Assembly (NCBI RefSeq): GCF_024703895.1
Contig: NZ_CP087968.1
Location: 372,001-436,000 of the forward strand
Reading direction: 5' to 3'
Source: Nocardioides sp. B-3
Lineage (GTDB): Bacteria; Actinomycetota; Actinomycetes; Propionibacteriales; Nocardioidaceae
DNA length: 64,000 nucleotides
Under the pieces are notes generated by a model. The model had not been told where the DNA came from, made no database searches, and was given only the letters and a program-made list of their open reading frames with translations. The translations under genes were made by a program, and so were the position numbers. This document shows, piece after piece, positions 56,786 through 64,000 of the stretch. Every line of letters starts with the position of its first letter. Positions within the stretch are counted from its first letter, which is position 1.

Positions 56786-57238
56786 ATGGCATCTGCATTC
56801 GACTCGCTCAAGAAGGCCGCGCAGGCCGTCGTCGGCGCGCCCCACGTCTTCAACGCCGCGCGCGACGCAGGCGCCAGCGCCTCGGCCGCCGCCGACGTGA
56901 TGGCGGCCTCGGCCGCCGCGATCCGAGCCGCCTCCGCGGCCACCGACGGAACGCCCGGCCCGGAGAACGCGATTCGCCACTTCATCTGGCAGGCCTACAT
57001 CTCCGGCCGCCACGGCTCCGCGGTCGCCGAGGCCGTCGCGGCCGCACACGAGGAGGGCCGCAACACCCCGCACGACACCCGGGTCGACCTGCACAACAAC
57101 GCCGCCGGTCGCGCGTGCGGCGAAGCGCACTCGGCCACGATCGGTCAGGGCTCGCTCATGGACGCGCTCAACGCCCTCGTGCCGGTCGCTCAGGAGAAGT
57201 GGGCCAGCGATGAGCTCATCTGGGTCAAGCCGCACTGA
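56786..57238 (+). CDS. Conserved 150-residue protein, DUF6973-like
   Basis: This intact protein starts with an Ala-rich helical region ([20 protein letters not shown]). It continues with a block of invariant-looking polar residues: [31 protein letters not shown] and [19 protein letters not shown]. The Arg-His, His-Glu and Asp-Leu-His-Asn-Asn residues are spaced as in a metal or hydrolase centre, and similar Asn-Ala-x-Arg-His...Asp-x-His-Asn-Asn patterns occur in DUF6973. No signal peptide is present. It converges with ilvD, 7 bases apart. The function is unknown. Confidence 0.6.
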   Translation: MASAFDSLKKAAQAVVGAPHVFNAARDAGASASAAADVMAASAAAIRAASAATDGTPGPENAIRHFIWQAYISGRHGSAVAEAVAAAHEEGRNTPHDTRVDLHNNAAGRACGEAHSATIGQGSLMDALNALVPVAQEKWASDELIWVKPH

Positions 57239-57245
57239 CCCCGGA

Positions 57246-58929
57246 TCAGCTCGTCACGGCTCCGTGCGCAGCTGACTGGACGACCTTGGCGTACTTCCCG
57301 AGGACGCCGCGGGTGTACTTCGGGGGCAGCGGCTGCCAGCCCTCCTTGCGGCGGGCCAGCTCGGCGTCGTCGATCTCGACCTCGAGCGTGCGGTTGGCGA
57401 CGTCGAGGGTGATCGGGTCGCCGTCGGCGACGAACGCGATCGGGCCGCCGTCGACGGCCTCGGGCGCGATGTGGCCCACGCACAGACCGGTGGTGCCGCC
57501 GGAGAAGCGGCCGTCGGTGACGAGCAGGACGTCCTTGCCGAGCCCGGCGCCCTTGATCGCGCCGGTGATGGCCAGCATCTCGCGCATGCCCGGGCCGCCC
57601 TTGGGGCCTTCGTAGCGGATCACCACGACATCGCGGGCCTTGATCTCGCCGGCCGCGAGGGCGTCCAGCGCCTTGCGCTCGCCGTCGAAGACCCGCGCGG
57701 TGCCGGTGAAGGTCGTGTCGTCGAACCCGGCGCTCTTGACCACGGCGCCCTCGGGTGCGAGCGAGCCGCGCAGGACGGCGATGCCGCCGGTGGCGTGGAT
57801 CGGCTTGTCGAGGCCGCGCAGGACGTCGCCGTCGAGGCCCTTGGGGTTGAGCGCTTCGAGGTTCTCGCGCATCGTCTTGCCGGTGACGGTGAGGGTGTCG
57901 CCGTTCATCAGGCCCGCGTCGAGCAGCGCCTTCATCACGACGGGGATGCCGCCGATCTTGTCGACGTCGTTCATGACGTACTTCCCGAAGGGCTTGAGAT
58001 CGCCGAGGTGCGGGACCTTGTCGCCGATGCGGTTGAAGTCGTCGAGGTCGAGGTCGACGTCGGCCTCGCGGGCGATGGCGAGCAGGTGGAGTACGGCGTT
58101 GGTCGAGCCGCCGAGGGCCATCACGACGGCGATGGCATTCTCGAAGGCCGGCTTGGTCATGATCTGGCGGGCGGTGATGCCCCCGGCGCAGCATCTCGAC
58201 CACGGCCTCACCCGAGCGGTGGGCGAAGCCGTCGCGGCGGCGGTCCACGGCCGGCGGGGCAGCGGAGCCGGGCAGGGACATGCCCGGGGCCTCGGCGACC
58301 GACGCCATCGTGTTGGCGGTGTACATGCCGCCGCAGGCACCTTCGCCGGGGCAGATGGCGCGCTCGATGCGGTCGACCTCGTCGCGGGTGATCTTGCCCG
58401 CCGGGCAGGCGCCGACCGCCTCGAAGGCGTCGATGATCGTGACGTCGTTGCCGTCGACCGAGCCGGGCATGGTCGAGCCGGCGTAGAGGAACACGCTGGC
58501 GAGGTCGAGGCGAGCGGCCGCCATCAGCATGCCGGGCAGCGACTTGTCGCAGCCGGCGAGCAGGACGCTGCCGTCGAGGCGCTCGGCCATCATCACGGTC
58601 TCGACGGAGTCGGCGATCACCTCGCGGGAGACGAGCGAGAAGTGCATGCCCTCGTGGCCCATCGAGATGCCGTCGGAGACCGAGATAGTGCCGAACTCGA
58701 GCGGGTATCCCCCGCCCGCGTGCACACCGTTCTTGACGGCCTTCGCGAGGCGGTCGAGCGACAGGTTGCAGGGCGTGATCTCGTTCCAGCTCGACGCGAC
58801 ACCGATCTGCGGCTTGACCCAGTCGTCGTCTCCCATGCCTACGGCACGCAGCATGCCGCGGGCGGCCGCCTTCTCGAGACCGTCGGTGACGTCGCGGGAA
58901 CGGGGCTTCATGTCGGGCGCATCGCTCAT
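57246..58929 (-). CDS. ilvD: Dihydroxy-acid dehydratase (frame break near 58184)
   Basis: This iron-sulfur enzyme of about 561 residues dehydrates dihydroxy acids in Val and Ile (and Leu precursor) synthesis. [20 protein letters not shown] has the first cluster Cys, [20 protein letters not shown] the second, and [20 protein letters not shown] the third. After the break near 58184 come [20 protein letters not shown] and [21 protein letters not shown] segments (here [12 protein letters not shown]) near the C-terminus. The ATG at 58929 is 9 bases after the stop of a Cro-type regulator gene, so it may share its transcript. No leader peptide is seen upstream. Confidence 0.93.
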
Positions 58930-58938
58930 GGGCTCAGG

Positions 58939-59629
58939 CTAGTCGGCACCACTGGCGGGGCGGTGCCGCGTCTCAGGGCGGTGCCGGGTCTCAGGGAGGT
59001 CGACCGTGCGAGCAGCGACACGGAACACATCGGGCCACCGGTTGCGGGACTTCCTCGTGTCGGCGAAGGCCCAGTGCGGAATCGGGACGCGTGGTCGACG
59101 AGGCGGCCGCCAGCCCTCCTTCGCCTCCGCCACGAGCTCTGACCACGTCGGATGTTCGCGGAGGTCGGCCGGGGTCGGCGGGCGGCTCGCTCCCCGGGAC
59201 CGGCTGTAACGCACCTTCGGCAACTCCAAATCGGCCGAGCGAGCAAGGATCGGCGACAGCCATGGCGTCATCTCGGCACCCACCGGTGCCCACCACCCCT
59301 CGGCCCACACGAAGGTGTGCGCCGGGTATCGGCGATCGGCCGCGTCCCCGGCCGCGACCTTCCTCATCGGCGGAACCCGGTCCCCATTGGCCCCCACGGC
59401 GACCATGCGCAACTCACCCAGCTCGAGGACCTTGTGCAGCATGCGAGCCGTCGGAGTGGTTCGCCCGGTCTCCCACTTGGCGACGGCCGACTGCGAGACG
59501 CCCAGCTCGTGCGCAAGCTCGCGCTGTGAGAGCCCGGGCGCGTCGCCGTACGCGACGAATCAGCCCCGAAATATCGTCGTCGCGTGTGGCTGTCGGTGCC
59601 GGTCCTGCTTCCTGCTGGTCGGTCTCCAT
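58939..59629 (-). CDS. Cro/XRE-type DNA-binding protein with unknown C-terminal domain (frame break near 59562)
   Basis: After repair the N-terminal 80 residues contain LSQRELAHELGVSQSAVAKW, a clear XRE helix-turn-helix. The following 150 residues (ADRRYPAHTFVWAEGWWAPV, WLSPILARSADLELPKVRYS, PTWSELVAEAKEGWRPPRRP) match no family I know but are rich in Trp and Arg. GGGGAG precedes the ATG at 59629. The gene stops 10 bases before ilvD. The tail may be a ligand- or DNA-contacting domain. Whether it regulates ilvD is open. Confidence 0.65.
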
Positions 59630-59691
59630 CCCACTCCCCGAGGGTCGATCTGCTGTGTTTCCCATGACAGCAGGCACCACCGACAACGACG

Positions 59692-59726
59692 CTAGGACCT
59701 GAGTCTTCTGAAGACTCAGGTCCTAG
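59692..59726. repeat. 35-base perfect palindrome, relative of the element at 37.1 kb
   Basis: Arms of 17 bases (59692-59708 and 59710-59726) read CTAGGACCTGAGTCTTC and its exact complement around a single central T. The GGACCTGAGTCT core is identical to that of the element inside the kinase gene. It lies in the 130-base gap between an SRPBCC gene and the Cro-type gene, both on the minus strand, so it may act as a terminator here. Confidence 0.85.
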
Positions 59727-59759
59727 GGACGGACACAGAGGGTGTAGGCAGCGACCGGG

Positions 59760-60218
59760 TCAGCGCGCCTCGGCTGCCGCCTTGAGCTGGGCGAGGCCCT
59801 TGTCGAAGTCCTTGCCGATCGCCTTGTCGAAGAACAGCTTGCCCATCAGCCCCATGATCGGGCCGCGGGTGCCGGTCATCGTCCAGTTCACCCGGGTGGT
59901 GCCGCTGCCCGCCTCGGAGAGGTCGAACGCGGTGATGTTGCTGGCCTTGAAGGGCTTGAGGAACTCCGGGTCGATCGCGACGCTGGTCGGCGTCGACTCG
60001 GTGATCTCCATGGTTCCCTCGCCCGCCTGCTTGTTGCCGACCCACGCGTAGTGGGAGCCGACGCCCGTGGCGGGGCCGGTGAAGTTCCGCTCGAGGTCGG
60101 GGTCGAGGCCCTCCCACGGCGACCACTGCTGCCATTCGCGGAAGTCGTTGAGCAGCGAGTGGACGCGGTCGGAGGGGGCGTTGATCGTCGTCGACCGGGA
60201 CATCTCGAAGGTGGCCAT
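59760..60218 (-). CDS. SRPBCC family protein
   Basis: This intact 152-residue protein has the START-like fold. FEMSRSTTINAPSDRVHSLL is the first strand-helix, NDFREWQQWSPWEGLDPDLE the next loop, and TMTGTRGPIMGLMGKLFFDK leads to the long C-terminal helix. This polyketide-cyclase/Coq10-like form binds hydrophobic ligands; no catalytic residues can be named. It follows the BNR-repeat gene by 12 bases and is probably co-transcribed with it. Confidence 0.82.
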   Translation of the reverse strand: MATFEMSRSTTINAPSDRVHSLLNDFREWQQWSPWEGLDPDLERNFTGPATGVGSHYAWVGNKQAGEGTMEITESTPTSVAIDPEFLKPFKASNITAFDLSEAGSGTTRVNWTMTGTRGPIMGLMGKLFFDKAIGKDFDKGLAQLKAAAEAR

Positions 60219-60230
60219 CGCAGCAGTCTC

Positions 60231-61346
60231 CTACAGCTCCTGCAGCTCCGCGGCCCGGACGACCATCACGTCGGGCAGGTCCTTGTGGATCTCCTGCCAG
60301 CTCCGCCCTTCGTCGGGCGAGCACCACACACCGCCGTTGCGTCCCCCGAAGTAGAGACCGGCGGGGTCGAGGTCGTCGGCGCACATCGCGTCGCGCATGA
60401 CTGCCGCATAGAACCCGTCGGGCAGCGAGCCCTCGCCGAGCGGCTCCCACGTGGCGCCTCCGTCGGTGGTACGGCAGACGCGGGCGTGGCCGTCGACCGG
60501 CCAGCGGGCACCGGCGCCGTCGATCGGGAAGGTGTAGGCCGTGTTGGGCTCCCGCGGGTGGGTGACCATCGCGAAGCCGAACTCCGACGGCAGGCCCGGG
60601 GCGATGTCCTGCCATGACGAGCCCCCGTCGTCGGAGCGATAGACGCCGCCGTGGTTCTGCAGGAACAGCCGGTCCGGGTCGACCGCGTCGCGGGCGACCT
60701 TGTGCACGCACTGGCCGAACTCGGGGTAGTTGCGCTCGCCCGGCATGAACTCCGCCTTGACGCCCCGGTTGGCGGGCGCCCGTGTCGATCCGCCGTCGCT
60801 GGTGCGGTAGACGCCGCCCGTCGACAGTGCCGCCGGGACGGACTGGCCGTCGGTGGGGTGCGGGAGGATCGTGTGGAATGCCTGCCCGCCGAAGCCCGCG
60901 TCCCACTCGGCTCGGTGCGGGTGATCCCACAGGCCGCGAACCAGCTCGAAGGTCTCGCCACGGTCGGTCGACCTGAAGATCGCGCCCGGTTCGGTGCCCG
61001 CCCAGACGACGCCGTCCTCGACGCCGGGCTGGAGCTGCCACACCCGCGCGAGGGTGGCCTCCGAGCCATCGGGCAGCGTCGCGTCCGCCGGGAAGCGGAT
61101 TGCGCCGTTGGGGGTCTCCTGCCACGTCTTGCCGAGGTCGTCGGAGCGGCGCACCTGTGGCCCGAACCAGCTGGACGAGCAGCCGGCGAACAGCCGCGGG
61201 GTCGGGCCGCGGCGGTCGATGAGGACGGAGTAGACCTCCTCCATGGGGAAGTGCGGTCCGGACCGGGACCACGCCGTGCGTTCTGCGTCCGACGTGCCGA
61301 TCCAGAGCCCCTTGCGCGTGCCCACCATTGCCGTCGTGCCGGTCAT
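60231..61346 (-). CDS. BNR/Asp-box beta-propeller protein (exo-alpha-sialidase-like)
   Basis: This intact 371-residue beta-propeller has at least six Asp-box turns: SDDLGKTWQE, STDRGETFEL, TSDGGSTR, SDDGGSSWQD, TTDGGATWEP and SPDEGRSWQE. They mark successive blades and occur in sialidases and photosystem-assembly-like proteins. The catalytic Arg triad of true sialidases is not evident, and there is no signal peptide, so enzymatic identity is doubtful. The ATG at 61346 diverges from a PadR regulator gene, which may control it. Confidence 0.8.
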   Translation of the reverse strand: MTGTTAMVGTRKGLWIGTSDAERTAWSRSGPHFPMEEVYSVLIDRRGPTPRLFAGCSSSWFGPQVRRSDDLGKTWQETPNGAIRFPADATLPDGSEATLARVWQLQPGVEDGVVWAGTEPGAIFRSTDRGETFELVRGLWDHPHRAEWDAGFGGQAFHTILPHPTDGQSVPAALSTGGVYRTSDGGSTRAPANRGVKAEFMPGERNYPEFGQCVHKVARDAVDPDRLFLQNHGGVYRSDDGGSSWQDIAPGLPSEFGFAMVTHPREPNTAYTFPIDGAGARWPVDGHARVCRTTDGGATWEPLGEGSLPDGFYAAVMRDAMCADDLDPAGLYFGGRNGGVWCSPDEGRSWQEIHKDLPDVMVVRAAELQEL

Positions 61347-61384
61347 CGACTCTCCCCTTCGCTGCCGTATTCCGCGGGTGCGTA

Positions 61385-61397
61385 TTCCTTTTAGGAA
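61385..61397. promoter_or_regulatory. Palindrome in the BNR/padR divergent promoter
   Basis: TTCCT-TTT-AGGAA is an inverted repeat with 5-base arms in the 69 bases between the BNR gene and the padR-type gene. Its placement suggests a PadR operator. The AT-rich centre could overlap a -10 element. Confidence 0.4.
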
Positions 61398-61415
61398 CAG
61401 TAGTCTGATCCGACC

Positions 61416-61965
61416 ATGGGTCAAGAGCTTCCGGTCACCTCCTACGCCCTGCTCGGGCTGCTCACCTTCGGCGACGCCCTGACGGGCTACGAGCTCAAGC
61501 AGCGAGCCGACGCGACGCTGCGCTTCTACTGGGTGTCCCCGCGATGAGCCGGGTCTACAGCGAGCTGGCGCGTCTCACCGCGCACGGGCTCGTCACCGCC
61601 ACCGGCGAGGGCCGTGGGACGACCTACACGATCAGTGACGCCGGTCGGGAGGCGCTCGCGACTCGGATGCGCGACAGTGCGCCCGGGTTTCCGGTCCTCA
61701 AGCACCCGGTCGCGCTGCGCCTCCTGCTCGGCCATGTCGTCGACAGTGAGACCACGCTGGCCATGCTCCGCGACCACGTCCTCGCGCTCGCGAAGGAGCG
61801 GGACGCACTGCTCGAGGTCCGCGAGAGCCTGCGCGGCAACGACGCTCCCGGAGAGGCGTTCCGGCACCCGAGAGCCTCGTCGCGGACTGGGGCCTCGACT
61901 ACTTCGAGAACGAGAGCCGTATCGTCGGCGACCTGATCCGGCGCCTCGAGGAGGAGAGCCAGTAG
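61416..61965 (+). CDS. PadR family transcriptional regulator (two frame breaks)
   Basis: This regulator of about 184 residues reads TSYALLGLLTFGDALTGYEL, the N-terminal winged-helix start of PadR. After a missing C near 61545 it continues MSRVYSELARLTAHGLVTAT and GRGTTYTISDAGREALATRM, the recognition helix and wing. The Vir-type C-terminal helices follow, with a last break near 61873 giving GLDYFENESRIVGDLIRRLE. PadR proteins respond to small aromatic or antimicrobial compounds and often control exporters, so both the BNR gene and the EamA exporter 17 bases downstream are candidate targets. Confidence 0.82.
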
Positions 61966-61981
61966 GCACAGGAGGAACGGA

Positions 61982-62828
61982 GTGACGCGAGCCGTCTGGT
62001 TGGTCGTCATCGGCATCATCTCCGTGCAGGCCGGCGCCGCGATCGCCAAGGACCTCTTCGGCACCATCTCCCCCACGTCGATGGTGTTCCTGCGCTCGGT
62101 CACCAGCACGCTCGTGCTGCTGGCCGTCGCCCGGCCGTCCGTGCGCGGTCGGAGCCGCACCGACTGGCTCGTCGTGGCCGGCTTCGGGGCCAGCCTCGGC
62201 CTGATGAACTGGGCGATCTACCAGTCCTTCTCCCGGATCCCGCTGGGGATCGCGGTGACGATCGAGTTCATCGGGCCGCTCACGCTGGCCGTGCTGGGCT
62301 CGCGTCGGGCGCGCGACCCGGGTGTGGGTCGGGCTGGCCGCGACCGGCGTGGTGCTGCTCGGTTTCGAGCCGGCCGACCTCGACGCCGTCGGGGTCTCCT
62401 TCGCCCTCCTCGCCGGGGTCGCCCGGGCGTCCTACATCCTGCTCAGCGCCCAGACCGGGCAGCGCTGGCCGGGCTTCGACGGACTGGCGATCGCCAGCGC
62501 CTTCGCCACCTTGCTGCTCACGGCTCCGGCGATCGTGTCGGGTGGTACGGCGTTGCTCGACCCTCACGTCCTGCTGATCGGCGCCCCGGTCGGCGTGCTC
62601 AGCTCGGTCATCCCCTACACCTGTGAGCTGGTCGCACTGCGGTCCCCGGCGCCGAGCGTGTTCGGGATCCTGATGAGCCTCGAGCCCGCCGCGGCGGCTC
62701 TTGCCGCGATCGTGGTGCTCCACGAGCTGCTGTCCCCGATCCAGTGGCTGGCGGTCGCCTGCGTCGTCGTTGCGAGCGTCGGCGCGACCCGCAGTCGTCC
62801 GGTGCTCAGCGAGCCGGCCCCGGACTGA
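61982..62828 (+). CDS. EamA/DMT family transporter (frame break near 62325)
   Basis: This transporter of about 282 residues has ten helices in two EamA repeats. The first holds IGIISVQAGAAIAKDLFGTI and FGASLGLMNWAIYQSFSRIP with GIAVTIEFIGPLTLAVLGS. The second, in the next frame, holds ASYILLSAQTGQRWPGFDGL and LSSVIPYTCELVALRSPAPS with VFGILMSLEPAAAALAAIVV. This RhtA-like form exports amino acids or metabolites. The GTG at 61982 has AGGAGGA just upstream, and the gene follows padR by 16 bases, indicating a common transcript. Confidence 0.85.
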
Positions 62829-62852
62829 CGTCCCCTGAGGCACAATCTGCGC

Positions 62853-63768
62853 ATGGAGAAGACGACCCCGGGCCCTGTCGCCACCGAGACACGTGTGCGT
62901 TTCGTGGACGTGCTGTCCGACGACGGCACCCGGATCCGCGCCTGGACCAACGACCCCGACGGCACCTTCGAGGGTCCCACCGTCGTGCTCTGCAACGGCC
63001 TCGGCACCAACCCGTGGGCGTGGCCGGCACTGCTCGAGCCCGACTGCGGCGTACGCGTCGTCTCCCGGAACCACCGCGGCACCGGCGGCTCCGCGCGGCC
63101 GACCGACACCGACCGAGTCGGCATCACCGAGTTCGTCGAGGACGGGCTCTCGGTGATGGACCACTTCGGCGTCGACACCGCCGTGCTCATGGGCTGGTCG
63201 ATGGGCGTCAACACCATGTTCGAGCTGGCGCTGCGCCACCCCGAGCGCGTCAGCGGCCTGTTCGCGGTGTGCGGCGTGCCGGGCAACACCTTCGCCACCA
63301 TGCTCGGCCCGCTCCACCTGCCGCACTGGGCGGCCCGGATCGCGACCGTCAGCCTGTCGCGGGTGATGAAGCTGAGCGGACGGGCACTCACCCCGATCGC
63401 CAGTCGACTGCCCATCGGACCCCGGACCATGGGCGTCCTCGGGCACACCGGCCTGATGTTCCAGCAGGCCGACCCGGAGCTGTCGGCCCGCGCGTTCAGG
63501 GAGCTCCTGCACACGCCGATCGAGTGGTACTTCCACCTCGCGATCAAGACCTCCGAGCACGCGCGTCTCGCTGAGCGGCATCAACGTGCCGGCCTTCTTC
63601 GTGGCGGGCACCTATGACGTCCCGGCCGGCGCCCGCGACATGGCGTCCGCGGCCGCCCGGATGAAGGAGGCGACCTACGTCGAGCTCCGGGCCACCCACT
63701 TCGCGCAGATGGAGCAACCCGACGTCGTCCACCAGCTGCTCCTCGAGTTCGTCGAGCACGTCGGCTGA
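62853..63768 (+). CDS. Alpha/beta hydrolase (frame break near 63575)
   Basis: This hydrolase of about 304 residues has the canonical fold. VVLCNGLGTNPWAWPALLEP forms the oxyanion region, VRVVSRNHRGTGGSARPTDT follows, and VLMGWSMGVNTMFELALRHP holds the nucleophile elbow (Gly-Trp-Ser-Met-Gly). The catalytic His lies in ELRATHFAQMEQPD near the end. After the break near 63575 the protein continues INVPAFFVAGTYDVPAGARD, including the acid. The substrate, an ester or lactone, is unknown. Its stop overlaps the next ATG (TGATG). Confidence 0.83.
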
Positions 63769-64000
63769 TGCGCCGACTCGGGGGGATCCTGCTCGCTGCT
63801 GCGCTGCTGACGAGCTGCGCCGAGTCCGACGATCCACCCGTCACTGACGACGCGAGTACGGCGACTCCCGACCCGACGTCGTCCGCGCCCTCGCCCCCGC
63901 GTCGACGTCCGACGAGAAGCCGCACGTCGCCGGGACCGTGGCCAGTGGACTGTCCGTCCCGTGGGGCATCGCCTTCCTCCCGGACGGATCGGCGATCGTC
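63768..64000 (+). CDS. Lipoprotein, glucose/sorbosone dehydrogenase-like (cut by window end; frame break near 63900)
   Basis: The N-terminus MRRLGGILLAAALLTSCAES is a lipoprotein signal with lipobox LTSC, followed by a Thr/Ser/Pro linker. After one break near 63900 the sequence reads HVAGTVASGLSVPWGIAFLP, the first blade of the soluble-glucose-dehydrogenase-like beta-propeller (GSDH). Such proteins use PQQ or act as cell-surface sugar oxidases. The gene begins inside the stop of the hydrolase gene (TGATG) and continues beyond the window, so its catalytic residues cannot be judged. Confidence 0.7.
   Translation, partial: MRRLGGILLAAALLTSCAESDDPPVTDDASTATPDPTSSAPSPPRRRPTRSRTSPGPWPVDCPSRGASPSSRTDRRS

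Overview
This 64 kb window comes from a very GC-rich actinobacterium. Protein content and gene order (TetR-controlled biotin cluster with an ECF transporter, tRNA-Gln and tRNA-Glu beside gltX, ilvB-ilvN-ilvC with a leader-peptide attenuator, MocR beside YczE) fit the Propionibacteriales, most likely a Nocardioides-like member of the Nocardioidaceae. The lineage is inferred from gene style, not from a marker sequence. There are no rRNA genes, CRISPR arrays or phage structural genes.

Two facts shape the whole annotation. First, about three quarters of the protein genes contain one or more single-base frame breaks, roughly 80 by my manual count, mostly in runs of G or C. They affect nearly every essential biosynthetic gene (ilvC, ilvD, ilvE, leuB, serA, bioB), so they look like uncorrected long-read sequencing errors rather than decay. 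I therefore report whole genes across the breaks and say where the frame changes. Second, genes within clusters often overlap by ATGA, GTGA or TGATG, which marks translationally coupled operons.

Region 1 (1-14.9 kb) is accessory DNA ending at tRNA-Glu. It holds a HAD phosphatase fragment, a MarR-controlled pair (membrane protein plus PPOX/F420-type oxidoreductase), several VOC proteins, three small surface or secreted proteins, a deleted IS110 element and a DinB-like protein. It also holds a probable nitrogen-compound catabolic cluster: DUF1989 protein, old yellow enzyme, polysaccharide-deacetylase/PuuE-like hydrolase, PucR regulator, NCS1 permease and amidase. The tail of a tyrosine integrase abuts the 3' end of tRNA-Glu, so this block is probably an old genomic island.

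Region 2 (15-24.3 kb): tRNA-Glu, tRNA-Gln, a long acyl-CoA dehydrogenase, a CPBP protease, gltX, an FAH-family enzyme, a PLP decarboxylase, a putative DNA glycosylase, a 2'-5' RNA ligase-like protein, a sulfotransferase and a pentapeptide-repeat protein.

Region 3 (24.3-31 kb) is a complete biotin locus: a BioQ-like TetR gene diverging over twin operators from bioY-bioM-bioN-bioB-bioA-bioF-bioD. It covers uptake plus the last four synthetic steps.

Region 4 (31-59 kb) mixes housekeeping and branched-chain amino acid genes. They include cimA with an Ile-rich leader peptide and attenuator, ilvE, leuB, serA, ilvB-ilvN-ilvC with its own attenuator, and ilvD. Between them lie a Ser/Thr kinase, a long-chain acyl-CoA synthetase, MocR/YczE, an NCS1 permease, an ABC exporter and a pterin dehydratase/glyoxalase fusion. 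Pyruvate thus feeds citramalate (CimA) and acetolactate (IlvBN), followed by IlvC, IlvD, LeuB and IlvE.

Region 5 (59-64 kb): a Cro-type regulator, SRPBCC protein, BNR-repeat protein with a divergent PadR regulator, EamA exporter, alpha/beta hydrolase, and the start of a lipoprotein sugar dehydrogenase cut by the window edge. Two unusual palindromic elements (37.1 and 59.7 kb) and a nested inverted repeat between ilvC and an ABC permease (51.9-52.0 kb) are the most distinctive non-coding features.
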